Source of the DNA: Phragmites australis
Taxonomy: Eukaryota; Streptophyta; Magnoliopsida; Poales; Poaceae
Direction of reading: 5' to 3'
Length of the DNA stretch: 64,000 nucleotides
NCBI RefSeq assembly: GCF_958298935.1
Contig: NC_084941.1
Coordinates: forward strand, 13,180,001-13,244,000
Shown: piece by piece, positions 33,483 to 45,536 of the stretch
How the letters are laid out: every line of letters begins with the position of its first letter
Position numbering within the stretch: position 1 is the stretch's first letter
The notes under the pieces: model-generated
Told to the model about the DNA's origin: nothing
What the model saw: only the letters and a program-made list of their open reading frames with translations
The model's database searches: none
Made by a program: the position numbers and the translations under genes

Positions 33483-35270
33483 TCTTGCCCCCCACTTGCA
33501 TCAGCGAGCACGAAGTAGCCAAACACCGCCTCACCCTCACCAGCAGAACCTAAAAGCGCAGGTATGAGTACGAAGGTACTCGCAAGACTTAAACCATATA
33601 GAGCACATATATATAGCTCAACTCCAAGAATTATGCATTGAGCTATTAGCAAGAGTAGGCCACAAGGTTAAGTAAAACATATGTGGTAAGCAACCTAGAC
33701 ACATATGTGTGAGCATCTATACTTAACCAACATGAACATAGAGTAAAATGATCCAACATAAACATATGCGAAATGAACCATCTCATCAACAATATCCACC
33801 AACCATTTCCATCATACCATAATTGTGACACTACGACCGATACAAATGAAACAATAGCATGCTCATGATCAAGAGCGCGGCAATTCGAATTGTTCTTACA
33901 CCCTACAGGGGATACAACTTTACCCACACGATTTAAGAACCATTCGGCTTATGCTACTCGTGAAAGTACACATAAGGGCGTACTCGTGTCAACCTTTCTC
34001 ATACCCGGAACCGCTCACTTGCTATGCCCCTATGGCACTGGGGTTATTCGCAAGTGTGTCCCAGACACCTCTAGCTCCCCGCCACCTTGCTTCTCCTTTC
34101 CTTTTTCTCTTACACATCATAGAGCCACAAGGCAAGTGTCAACACAACATATGATAATCGGCTTACCTTACCATTAGATCAACATGTGGTGAGTACGGAA
34201 AGTGCTAGAGCCAACTATACCAATGGACAGCCTTAAACGATGCAAGCGGTCTATGGCATCTGGGCTCCTCTCCCAAACTACCCAGAGGACTCCTCCTGGG
34301 TAGAAGATACCCCTAACACTGCCACATCTTGCCTCAATCTCACATCTCAACCATCCATCTCAACCTCATCTTTGTATCTATGAACAGCGATTAAGCCCTA
34401 AGCTCGTGAATAACAGCAGCACCGTTGCTTGACTTCTACCAAGGACCTAAGCATTACTAAGCATTTCGAATAATCCTTGAAGCTAGACACCAACTATATC
34501 ATCAAGGCTACAAGGATAAGGATTCATCAATAAGTCAAGGTAGAGATAATGCATCAACATAGGTTCTACCCATATCAACCCGACACTGGACTCAACACAT
34601 GCAAACATACATAAAGCATAATATATCAATTTAGACTCGATTTAATTTGAACAAATGGTGCAATATGCTTAGATACTTGCCTTGCTGCTCCGACGTTTGC
34701 CCAACACATGTACACCCAGCGATGTAGCTGGCCTCCAAAGTCAAGGAAAGCGGCGGACAGAGGCAAAGAGTGCAGAGAGAGCGGGAGAGATGGGCGATGA
34801 AAAGTAGCTGGCCAAAAAAATATCTGTCCCACTTCTTCTATTTAAAAGAACATCCTCACGTGGTCCAAAACTTATGGGACCAATTTTGTGTGAAACTACA
34901 ATTCATGTGCAACCCATTTTAACTTGTTTGACCCATAATGCCTGAGCCAATTTCAATCTAAAATTCTCCAAAAATGCAAGATTTTCTAAATTGTGGTAAT
35001 TTTTATACCTTCAAAACCATTCCCACAAATTTGGGAAAAATAACTAATATTCCTCACTTATTATGGAATAATTTCTAAAATTATTTCCAGCCCTATGTTC
35101 CATAGAAATATTGTGAGTTGCTTCACAAAGCACCACTTAACATTAATTTTCACAATTTATGTTTAATTGAAATTGCATGTTAATAATTGCTGAAAACAAT
35201 TAAACATCATATGCTTAATGACGCTTATGATGCTTAATGACATGCTCAAGCCATTTGGGCTATCACAAAA

Positions 35271-35287
35271 CTCCCCCCCCCCCCCTT
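35271..35287 (-). promoter_or_regulatory. Polypurine tract of the Tekay-like element
   Basis: On the minus strand, a run of 13 G residues flanked by A and GAG directly precedes the 3' LTR. It is the expected primer site for plus-strand DNA synthesis. Confidence 0.8.
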
Positions 35288-35869
35288 AAAAGAATCTCGC
35301 CCCGAGATTTGGGTGAAGTGTGGGGAAGTGGGCAAGGAAAAGGAGTTTCCAGGACTAGAACGATAATGGCATCACTAGATGATACGGCAGTGCTGCATGG
35401 CATATTTCTCAAACCTCGAGAAAAGTCCCAGGTTTCTAAGTGCCATATTTACCTAGACATGTTAATCTTATAACAAGGATATTATAAGATAACAAGATAG
35501 GTGTCAGGTGAGGGACAGTGGTGTCATCATCCTTTCCCATCTCAGTTCACTGACATGACAAAGTTACAACTTCTATTTATATTCAAGAGAGAACAAAGGT
35601 GAGGGTGGTGTCCTTGGTGACTTGATGGTGATTGTGTACATATATAAGAAAAACTGGAATACAAGATTCCTACTAACCCACGGGTGGTGTGGGTGGAACG
35701 ACGGAACTTTCAACTACTCAAAAGTGAATGCATCTCAACATCATTCAGGGCGTTTCATGACATCTACATTACTATAGCACCATTTACACACTATGAGGAA
35801 TAAAACTAATGCAACACTCGCAATTTGGGAAAAAAAACTCAGGATAATAGGCATGAAGCCGATCATCAA

Positions 35870-38800
35870 GTTCCCACGTCGTTTTGCCTTCGGAGTGATT
35901 ACTCTACTGAACCTTAAGAAACTTAATTGACTTGCATCGCATATTCCGTTCAGCTTCCTCAAGAAATCAAATTAGATGTTTGCAATAGGAGAGATTTGGC
36001 TGCAATTCTTGACTTGCAACTTCAATGATTTCGGTTGAGACTCGAAGGCATCTCTTCAATTGAGAGACATAGAAGACGTTGTGCACGACGGAGAGGGACA
36101 GAGGCAAGTCCAACTGATAGGCCACCTCTCCACGCCGAGTAACAATTTGAAATGGACCAACATAGCGAGATGCTAGCTTTCCGTAGACTTGAAAGTGTCG
36201 AACCCCTTTGAGAGGCGACACCTTAAGATAGACAAAATCTCCTATCTCAAATACAAGAACTCGTCTGCAGCAATCCACATAGCTCTTTTGTCGGGACTGA
36301 GCCGTGAGGAGACTCTTGCGAATCATCAGAACATGTTCTTCTACCTCCTTGACCAAATCTGGGCCAAGAAAAGTCCTTTCACCGAATTCGAACCAATGCA
36401 ATGGTATTCGGCATCGTCGGCCATACAAAGCTTCAAACGGTGACATCTCAATGCTCGCTTGGTAACTATTGTTGTAGGAGAACTCTGCAAATGGCAAGCA
36501 GATTTTCCACTTCTTCCCATATGTGAGGACACAAGCCCTCAACATATCTTCTAAGATTTGATTCACCCTCTCAGTTTGGCTGTTGGTCTAAGGATGATAT
36601 GTAGTACTATGGAAGAGCTCGGTTCCCATAGCTTCATGAAGGCCCTTCTAGATATGGGAAGTGAATTGAGTGCCTCCATCAGAAATGATTTTCTTTGGAA
36701 TTCCATGGAGGCAAACAATCCGAGTGAGGTACAGCTTCGCGTACTGCTTGACCGTAAAGGTGGTCTTAACGAGCAAGAAATGAGCGGACTTTGTCAACCG
36801 GTCCACAATGACCCAAATTGAGTCATACCCATGAGAAGTCTTCGGCAATCCAGTAATAAAATCTATACCAATCTCCCCTCACTTCCAGGATGGAATGGGC
36901 AAGGGTTGAATCATACTGGCTGGCTTAATATGCTCAGCATTCACTCTTCGGTAGACATCACACTCAGCTACATATCGAGTGACCTCTCGCTTCATGCGAG
37001 TCCACCAAAATCTAGGCTTGAGATCCTGGTACATCTTGATACTCCCTGGGTGAATGGATAGCATGGAGTAATGAGCTTCATCCAGGATCTTCTTTCTCAA
37101 CTCCCAAACTTTAGGGACCACTAATCTCTTCTCAAACCACAAGACACCCTCGTCGTCCAAGGTAAAGCACTTGGCTTGGCCCTCCTTGATCTTATCACGA
37201 ACCCCTTCCATGCCCTTGTCCTTCTTCTGAGCTTCCTTAATTTGGTCAATGAGAACGCATTTCACCTCCAAGTTGGAAAGGTAACCCTCCGAAACCATCT
37301 CAAGTCCAAATCTTCGGAAATCATCACAGAGGGTGGAATCCTTGGGTGAGACCCTAAGACAATGACAATGAGCCTTTCGGCTTAAGGCATCGACGACCAC
37401 ATTCGCTTTGCCGAGATGATAATGTACTTCCAGCTCATAATCCTTGATCAGCTCGAGCCATCTTCTCTGCCTCATATTCAGATCGACCTAAGTAAAAATG
37501 TACTTGAGACTTTTGTGATTCGTATAGATACGGCAAAGATTTCCCAATAGATAATGGAACAAGATCTTCAAGGCATGGACAACTGTCGTGAGCTCTAAAT
37601 CATGGGTTGGGTAGTTCTCCTCATGGCGCTTCAACTGACATGAGGCATAAGCAACAACTCGGCCCTCTTGCATGAGAACACATCCGAGGCCTATGCGGGA
37701 AGCATCGCAATAGTCGTCGAAACCCTTATCCACTTCTGGCTGAGCAAGAACGGGAGCGGTCGTGAGCAGTTCCTTCAAGGTTGGAAAAGCTGACTCACAT
37801 TCACTGGACCACTCGAACATGTTGCCTTGCTTCAATAGCTCAGTCATGGACTTGGCAATTTTGGAGAAATTCTCGATGAACCGACGGTAATAGCTCGCGA
37901 GTCCGAGAAAACTCCGAATGTCGGTGAAATTCTTGCGCTGAACCCAATTGAGTACATCTTGCACCTTGCTTGGGTCAACGGCAACACCATTCTCAGATAG
38001 AACATGCCCTAAAAAGGTGACCTCCTTGAGCTAGAACTCACATTTACTAAACTTGGCATAGAGTTGGTGATCTCAAAGTCAACCAAGAACGACACGGAGG
38101 TGCTCAGAATGTTGCTCTTTAGTCTTGGAGTAGATAAGAATGTTATCGATGAAAACTACGACAAACTTGTCAAGTTCCTCAAAAAAGACTGTGTTCATCA
38201 AGTACATGAAGAACACTGGTGCGTTAGTCAAGCCGAAAGACATGACGGTGAACTCATAAAGACCGTAACAGGTAGAGAAAGCTGTCTTTGGAATATCCTC
38301 CAGTCGGACCTTGATTTGATGGTAGCCCAATCTCAAGTCAATTTTAGAGAAGACCCGAGCACCGATCAATTGATCAAATAGAATATCGATCCTGGGAAGT
38401 GGATACTTATTCTTGACAGTGACCTCATTCAGAGGACGGTAATCAACACACATCCGCAGAGTGCCATCCTTCTTCTTGATAAAGAGGGCCGGACGTCCCC
38501 AGGGTGAGGAGCTCGGACGAATGAAGCCCTTTGCAAGCAACTCCTGAACTTGCTTCTTCAATTCTGCTAACTCATTTGGCGGCATCTTATATGACCTCTT
38601 CGAAATTAGGGCCGTACTGGGAACAAGATCAATACAGAATTCTACGGCTCTGTTGGGTGGCATTCTTGGCAATTCTTCTGGGAAGACATCAGGAAATTCA
38701 CAAACCACAGGAATATTTAGGAGATCCGTGGCTGTGATAACCTTCAGAGCATATAGGTGGAGACCTCCCTCTCCAAGGTGAAGAGAAACCCATTCACCCC

Positions 38801-40102
38801 TTGGACTTTTAAGAAACACGACCATCTTAGCACAATTAATTCGAGCACTATATTGGGCTAACCAATTCATTCCTAAAATTACATCCATTCCTCTAGTATC
38901 CAGCAACATCAAATTTGCAGAAAACTGAACTCCCTCAATGAGAATCTTGGCCTTAGGAACAACCTGATTAGTTATTAACTTAGTCCCGTGTGCTTCGATA
39001 TGGTAGGCAAAAGGTAGAGTCTCGATAACTATATTGTGTCTTAAAGCATAACCCTCCTTGATGAATGAATGGGATGCACCAAAATCGAAAAGAACAACTG
39101 CGGAATGAGAATTCACAAGTAGCGTACCAATGAGCACGCTGTCGTCCTCCTGAGCCCCTTCATTAGTGACGTGGCGCACTCTACCACGCTTGGGGACGTG
39201 CGTAGCCTGGGAGACTTGTGGAGTAGACTGAGCGGGTGGTGGCCTTGGAGCAGTCGCCATGGCTATCAATTTGGGGTAAGGGAAATCACGTGCATAGTGT
39301 CCAACGCGCCAACAGTTATAGCACGGGCCACCGGGGCCACCTATCATACTCACTTGGGATCCTGCGGGTCTTGGAGGTTGTCCTTGCGGAGCGGGGGGAG
39401 ACGGGCATTGTACCATCCACATCGGCCGTAGAGCAATCGAGGATGACTTGTGAGATGGTGGAGGTTGACTCTCCATGTAGGTACATTGAGAGGTGCCGCC
39501 CACAGAAGGCGACGGAACCCTCTTGCGTTTCTTCTCCTCTTGATGGCCCTTCATCTTGAACTCAAAGGTGAGGGAGGTGCTCATCAGCCTGTTGAAGTCG
39601 GCGAACTCATGAGCCGACAAGTGATCTTGCATCTTGGGAGAGAGGCCATTCACAAAGCAATATTGCTTTCGCTCATCAGTGTTGATCTCGTCTGGCCCAT
39701 ATTGTGCAAGGTGGTTGAACACCTGCATGTACTCCATAATAGATCATGCTTCTTGATTTCTATTATCCCCTTGGGAATATAATAATCATAGAATGCCTGC
39801 CGAAACTCCGCCCAAGACACCCAGTGGTTGGCGGGGTGCATGGCCAAGTAGTTGGACCACCACGCGCCCGTCGCACTCTTAAGTTGATGGGTGGTGAAAA
39901 GCGCCTTCTCGTGGTCTTCACATCTGAGGAGAGCGAGCTTCTGCTCGATAGTCCTAAGCCAATGGTCTGCATCGAGAGGATCCTCAACGCACGTGAAGGT
40001 GGGTGGCTGAGTCCTAAGAAAATTCGAGAAGTTGTCCCGACGTCCAGCTCCACCTCCTCCTTGAGGGGTTGTGTTACGCACAAGAGCTTCGAGGAGCGCC
40101 AT
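35870..40102 (-). pseudogene. Gypsy gag-pol polyprotein, inactivated
   Basis: Domains in order on the minus strand are listed here. Gag (40102-39745; [30 protein letters not shown]) has a frameshift near 39740. The gag zinc knuckle is [14 protein letters not shown], with the last Cys lost. The protease has [11 protein letters not shown], with DTG changed to DFG. RT (about 38640-38090) has [13 protein letters not shown] and a catalytic box [12 protein letters not shown], where the second Asp of the usual DD is Asn. Stops lie at 38079 and near 38030. RNase H follows (37964-37488), then the integrase zinc finger (37100-36930) with one Cys replaced by Tyr (CDVYRR). The integrase core (36848-36380) includes IISDGGTQFTS. 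A decayed chromodomain-like tail (KTTWELDDRLHAYYPEFF, about 35880-35840) identifies a chromovirus. It cannot make a functional polyprotein. Confidence 0.9.
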
Positions 40103-40846
40103 ATAAGGTTGACGATTTTGTTCAATTTACATAAGCACATCTGCCATGCTCGGCGGTGGAGGATTGTTCCCATTAGAACCCTCGAGAAGATCTCCGAGAC
40201 TATGGCGGGTTCTCATCCTATTGCAATGATAAGACGAAGAGGGGAAAGTCAAACTTTGACACAGCCTAAAAGCATTCGCTAGATATCATTTGCTTGGACC
40301 CTTAATACCTTATATGTGGAAACATGTATGCATATGACCAATAGGGAAAAATGAATGCATGCTCGATTCCTATCTACCGTTTCTCTCTCGAGCACGTCTC
40401 TCCGCAACAAACATCAAGACCACAGGCATTTATATCACCAATCATCACCCTTCGTGCCAGAAAGAATAAGTAGCATGAACGGTGCTAGTGCATCTTGCCG
40501 CACAAGCGACATTTCATACGTTGTTGCCAACGTATGCACTTCCCGTACCATTGCCTTACGGAACATACCAGTCTCTTGCCTCGCACTGGTTGAGCCCCCG
40601 ATATTTACCAGCATCAGGATGCGTTCCTTACCCTTTCCATCGATGCAACATAAATCATAAATGCATCATAATGCAAAAATAAATAACTTAAGCGTCGCTC
40701 GTATCCACGGTTTATACTTAGGGGCATAATATAGCATGTTCATACATATTTGCAGGAAGAGACACAAATAAAGTTTAGTGAGTTGCTTAGTGAGGTTGAC
40801 ATACTTACTAAACAACGTCTTATGTGTTTTAGGCTACTTCATTAAA
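40103..40846 (-). other. 5' untranslated leader of the Tekay-like element
   Basis: Noncoding sequence between PBS and gag. A short frame upstream of the gag start is broken by stops. No separate gene is seen. Confidence 0.5.
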
Positions 40847-40862
40847 CCAAGCTCTGATACCA
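40847..40862 (-). promoter_or_regulatory. Primer-binding site, tRNA-iMet type
   Basis: On the minus strand TGGTATCAGAGCTTGG lies a few bases inside the 5' LTR. TGGTATCAGAGC is complementary to the 3' end of plant initiator tRNA-Met, the common primer of Gypsy and Copia elements. Confidence 0.9.
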
Positions 40863-40865
40863 CGC

Positions 40866-43802
40866 TTTGAGGAACCGTCCAAACAGTATTCTAATTAATT
40901 ATCAGGAGGATCATTACTCATAATTACAACCTCAATGATTAACCAGAATACCATTCCAGTAGTCCCGGTACGTGTTTTGTGCCCAAGATCGGAACGCATG
41001 TCTTTCCAACATATACATCACAACATAGCATAAGAAAGAGCGAGTAATTAAAGTTATATTACAAGTTCTTTAGCATGCAACCATTTGCAACAGTTTACAC
41101 AAAGAGAAACTACGCAGCGGAAGATAAAACCTTAACAACAACAAAAGGAGAGTGGAGTCATTTGCCCTTAGGCTCCACCCCAAAAACTACGGATCACCAG
41201 AGTAGGATGTACTACCCTTCCCCACCACTTGCATCGGCAGTCACGAAGTAGCCAAACACCACCTCACCCTCACCAGCAGAACCTGAAAGCGTAGGTATGA
41301 GTACAAAGGTACTCGCAAGACTTAAACCATCTAGAGCACATATACGGAGCTCAACTCCAAGGATTATGCATTGAGCTGTTAGCAAAAGTAGACCACAAGG
41401 TTAAGTAAAACATATGCAGTAAGCAACCTAGATATATATCTGTGAGCACCTATACTTAACCAACATGAACATAGAGTAAAAAGATCCAATATAAACATAT
41501 GTGAAACGAACCATCTCATCAACAATATCTACCAACCATTTCTATCATACCATAATCGTGACTCTACGACCGATACAAATGAAACATACATAAAGCATAA
41601 TTTATCAATTTAGACTCCATTTAATTTGAACAAAGGGTGCAGTATGCTTAGATGCTTGCATTGTTGCTCCGGGGTTTGCCCGACACTTCCTGCAGACAGC
41701 TCACAGAAATGCGAAAGGTTGACGTTGTCTTCGATCGCGCTAAACTCCAGACCTTCGTTCACTAATGAAGAATGCATGCAATAACGAGCATGAATGACAT
41801 GCAATGACGGATGCTCCATAGTGTATGTCAACAGTGGAGATGCAATGCATCATGCATAAGTTTTAAAGGATTAAAAGTTTTCCTTAGTTTGAATTATTGT
41901 TAAGCATTTAATCATTTCATGGATTAATTAAGTTTAACACAAAGCTTAACCCTAAATAAGAATTTAATCATATCTAACATGTAGGTGATTATTTTTGCTG
42001 TACAGGGTATATTAAAATAGTATTAGCAAAATTAACCTAATCAATTTTGGAGTTGTCAATAATTAATTATGAAGTAACAAATCTTAAATCCATCTTCAAT
42101 AACTAATGAAATTCCAGTACATATTTCACAGCTCCTAGTATTTGTAACATGTAGATTATGACCATACAAACCTAACAAAATTATGAATTAACAAAGCTTA
42201 AATCCATCTTCATTAACTAATAAAATTCCAGTACATATTCCACAGCTCCTAGTATTTTTAACATGTAGATTATGACCATACAAACCTAACAAAATTGGTT
42301 TCACAATTTTCAGAGCAACTTTCGATTTTCTATGCATTTTTCAAGTTTCAGCCGAATTAATAGTTGAACAATAAAGCCATTCTGTGATTTTTTTTCGAAT
42401 TTAACCGAACATAAAAAGGGCCTAATCCCTTTTTGCACTCGGCACCAGCTAGGCCCTGCGACTGACAGTGGGGCCCGACGGGCTGACTTGGGTCAAAATT
42501 GACCCGAGGCCAGCTGCACTGCGCCCCTGAGAGCCGGCCGGCTCGGCTAGCCTCGCCAGCAGCGAACGGTGGTGAGCCACAGCCGGAGGAGGGCAGCAAG
42601 AGCATCGGTGCACGAAGAGGACCCATTCGAGGCACACGTGACCAACGGCGATGGCTAGAAGGTGGCGAGCAGCGGAGCACAACGGTGACAGCACGACTGC
42701 GGCTCGATTCAACACACTGACGTCTAGACAGCATCGCAATCGAGCTGGACAAGGGCAGCTATAGCTTCTATGAAGACACACGGACCCAACAGTGTGCTCA
42801 CCAGCTGTTGGGCCCGATCGGAACTAGGCCGGCGGCGTGCAGCCATGGGCAGCGGAGCTTGATTGCCGAGGAAACCCGCTCCGGCGGCGGGCCAAGGGCC
42901 AAAGCACACGCACACAAAAGAGAGAGGAGAGTGAGGATGCTCACTGCGGGTCAACGGCAAGGTGTAGAGTTGGTGCGCGGGAGATGAGGAACACGGCGCG
43001 GCGCGCCAAAATCTAGCCGGGAAACAGAGGGATTCGCGTAGGAATCGGGCGAAGAGGGCTTCGACGACACTCCCGTGTGCTCCTCACAGCTCGGGCTCGA
43101 TGGATTGGCTGACGGCGCGTGCGTGCTGTGTTTGGCATTGCGCTCTGCTCTACTCTAGGCGGCTAAGTGAGAGAGAGAGAGAAGAGAGGGAGAGCGGAGT
43201 GGAAGGCCGAGGGGAGGAGATAAGGGCGACACCCAGCACCTCAGAAAGGAGCACAGTGCCATGCTCAACTCGTCCAGCGACGTGGCTGGCCTCCAAAGTC
43301 AAGGAAAGCGACAGCCAAAGGCAGAGAGCGCAGGGAGAGCAGGAGGGATGGGCAATGAACAATAGCCAGCCGAAAAAATATCCATCCCACATCTTCCATT
43401 CAAAAGAATACTTCAAAAATTATGGGACAAATATTGTGTGAAACTACAATTCATGTGGAACCCATTTTAACTTGTTTGACCCATAATACTTGAGCCAATT
43501 TCAATCTAAAATTCTTCAAAATTGCAAGCTTTTCTAACTTGTGGTAATTTTTATACCTTCAAAACCATTCCCAAAAATTTGGGAAAAATCACTAATATTC
43601 CTCACTATCATTGACTAATTTCTAAAATTATTTCTAGCCCTATGTTTCATAGCAGTATTGTGAGTTGCTTCACAAAGCACCACTTAACATTAATTTTCAC
43701 AATTTATGTTTAATTCAAATTGCATATTAATAATTGATCAAAATAATTAAACATGATACTAATAATACTTAATAACATGCTCAAGCTATTTGGGCTGTTA
43801 CA
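40866..43802 (-). repeat. 5' LTR of the Tekay-like element (right copy)
   Basis: It begins TTTGAGGAACCGTCC (plus strand) and ends GGGCTGTTACA. It is uninterrupted and carries the about 1.6-kb GC-richer stretch lost from the left copy. Open frames at 42357-43441 lie in this LTR sequence and are not genes. A 0.76-kb deletion with AAACA microhomology is present near 41585. Confidence 0.88.
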
Positions 43803-44195
43803 GCCACCACCCTGCTCAACGCTGTCCTCCTGGTCATGGTGAGGTTCTAGTGATAGCGACGTCACCGTGAACTAGAGGAGGCTGGGCTCATCCTCGACGT
43901 CTTCGATAAGATGTGCCTCCTCCCTTTTCTTCTTGTGGAAATCACGGGCCCAATGTCCCTTATTGCCACAATAGTTGCATTTGTCTCTCTTGACATCATG
44001 ATTGCCAACTGAGGACTGGGAGTCCCGCGTCTCGTGCATGTTTTCGTGGCCACCCGATGCACTGCGGCGACGTGAAGCACCTTTCTCGCTGCCGTAGCCA
44101 TGCGAGTCATCCTGCTCGCGTTTGCGCGTATGCGCAATCCATTCCTCTTCAGAGAGGAAGAGGTGCGTACCCTTCTCGCAAGAGCTTCCCTTGTC
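43803..44195 (-). pseudogene. Copia gag zinc-knuckle fragment
   Basis: On the minus strand the CCHC-like knuckle CNYCGNKGHWARDFHKKKRE is readable near 43980-43920. The last Cys of CX2CX4HX4C is replaced by Phe. An acidic stretch LIEDVEDEPSLL follows, then a stop. Upstream gag is Arg/Lys/Glu-rich. This is the 5' portion of the Copia copy whose protease region lies at 30963-31564, on the other side of the Gypsy insertion. It stops abruptly near 44195 against a stray LTR fragment. Confidence 0.8.
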
Positions 44196-44205
44196 GTATC
44201 AATTG

Positions 44206-44270
44206 ATAATGTTTCGTAGCAGTATTGTGAGTTGTTTCACAAAGCACCATTTAACATTAATTTTTATAAT
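44206..44270 (-). repeat. Third, isolated copy of a Tekay LTR segment
   Basis: About 60 bp around TAGCAGTATTGTGAGTTG and CACAAAGCACCA closely matches 43645-43710 and 35100-35160 of the two LTRs. It is outside the element boundaries, 400 bp beyond the right LTR. Confidence 0.8.
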
Positions 44271-44716
44271 GTTGCGTAGATGTTTCATCAATCCAAGTGG
44301 TCTAGTGTATGGTTTTCATTTGACAGCATTTAGATAATTATTTGGGCATCTATATTGCTTCAAATAAATAGTTATCAACTATAAAATTGTAGATCTCGTC
44401 GAGAGCTATTTTTCATATAAAATATATCGGTATCTAACTCTATATGAAAAAGTTATAATTTTTCAAAGATAAGCTATATTTTATTATCACTGTTAGTTAA
44501 TATAACAAACTAGCATTGATAATGCCTCCCTTATTCATGCAGGTTCATGCTTAATTACTGAATTAAGGTAGAAAATTAATCTGCATTAGTTTTATCCATT
44601 ATAAATCATTTAATTAAGACTTAATCACCATTTAAATGACATTTTAGGGTGACTTCGGCATGCCGAAGGGGGAGGGGTCAGAGCGTAGTGGTACTGTAGC
44701 GAACATGACCCTTTTA
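44271..44716. other. Unannotated, transposon-like sequence
   Basis: AT-rich. Around 44395-44470 a phrase like GAGAGCTATTTTTCATAT resembles internal sequence of the CACTA-type elements at 6160 and 61248. Ends are not definable and no gene is seen. Confidence 0.35.
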
Positions 44717-44879
44717 GGGCATGTATATTATTTTGGTGATAAATGACAATATAGTCAATGGGACTAATATATTTGTTAAGTATATACTTTAGTGGGTCTC
44801 AAGGATGCTATACATGAAGAAGCCACCAAAGTCGAACTCAAAAAAGATTGAATTGGATGAGTTTAGATAAGATTGCACT

Positions 44880-45480
44880 CACCGGATGATCTTGTACTCA
44901 GAAAAGATAACTCATCGGATGGTCCGATGCTCAAACAAGTATACACGCCGGAGTGTCATTGACACAGAAGAAAAAGTTGAACAACACACTAGATGGTCTG
45001 TTGTTGAGGTGATGTACAAACAGAGCATTTCCCAGGAGGTGTAGCATAGGAGTTGTACACACCGGATAGTCCAGCAAAGAAGAGGAGTGTACACCGGAGG
45101 CTTCACCCGAGCATTTTTCAGAAGGTTTTCAGTGAAAAGAGGAGTTGTACACACCGAATGTTATGGTGATCAAGAGGAGTGTACACCAAAGGCTTAACAA
45201 GAGAATTTTCTAGAAGGTTTTCAGTGAAGAGAGGAGTTGTATACATCAAATAGTCCGATGATCAGATGACTGTACACATCGGACAAATGCACAATAAGGA
45301 GTGGCTCGATTGGCTGAAGTCTATACACTAGATAATCCGGTGATAGAGTTTAAATTAACACCGGAATATCTGATGTTCATAATGAGTTTGTGTGCGGGTC
45401 CAATGGCAAATTTCTACTATTGTACACACCGGATGGCCTAATATTTGTACTGCTATTAATGTTGAATCATCCGGTGTTCA
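44880..45480. repeat. Array of CACCGGATGGTCCGGTG-like dyads
   Basis: About 14 diverged copies of a CACCGGAT/ATCCGGTG half-site motif, some as complete palindromes, upstream of the LTR TATA box. Palindromic CACCGGAC-type repeats are known from Sirevirus LTRs. Confidence 0.7.
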
Positions 45481-45528
45481 TAGTCATTTTTAGCCATTGG
45501 AGCAATGGCTAGTTCGTGGGTTTGGGGT

Positions 45529-45536
45529 TATAAATA
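45529..45536 (+). promoter_or_regulatory. TATA box of the Sirevirus-like LTR
   Basis: TATAAATA followed by CCCC, at the boundary between the dyad array and the U5-like part. The position suits the LTR promoter. Confidence 0.55.

Larger units (their letters stand above)
31565..35267 (-). repeat. 3' LTR of the Tekay-like element (left copy)
   Basis: It starts TGTGAGGAACCGTCC and ends GGGCTATCACA on the plus strand. It is interrupted by a second LTR at about 31918-33482. It keeps a 0.76-kb segment (about 33848-34608) missing from the right LTR and lacks about 1.6 kb present there (equivalent of about 41690-43270). Confidence 0.88.
31565..43802 (-). mobile_element. Tekay/Del-like Ty3-Gypsy (chromovirus) element, 12.2 kb, nested
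   Basis: It has two LTRs (31565-35267 and 40866-43802) with TGT...ACA-type ends, a tRNA-iMet-type PBS beside the right LTR and a polypurine tract beside the left LTR. All internal coding is on the minus strand in the order gag, protease, RT, RNase H, integrase, chromodomain-like tail, which is Ty3-Gypsy order. It is inserted in a Copia element. Flanking 5-mers (GCTGC and GCCAC, 3 of 5 matching) are a poor TSD, consistent with age. The left LTR carries a nested 1.57-kb LTR, and the two LTRs have different internal deletions. Confidence 0.92.

Noticed and set aside
42357..43441. Several frames of 70-130 codons
   Set aside because: They lie within the right Tekay-like LTR, in the part deleted from the left LTR. 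LTRs do not encode proteins here and no motif is recognised.
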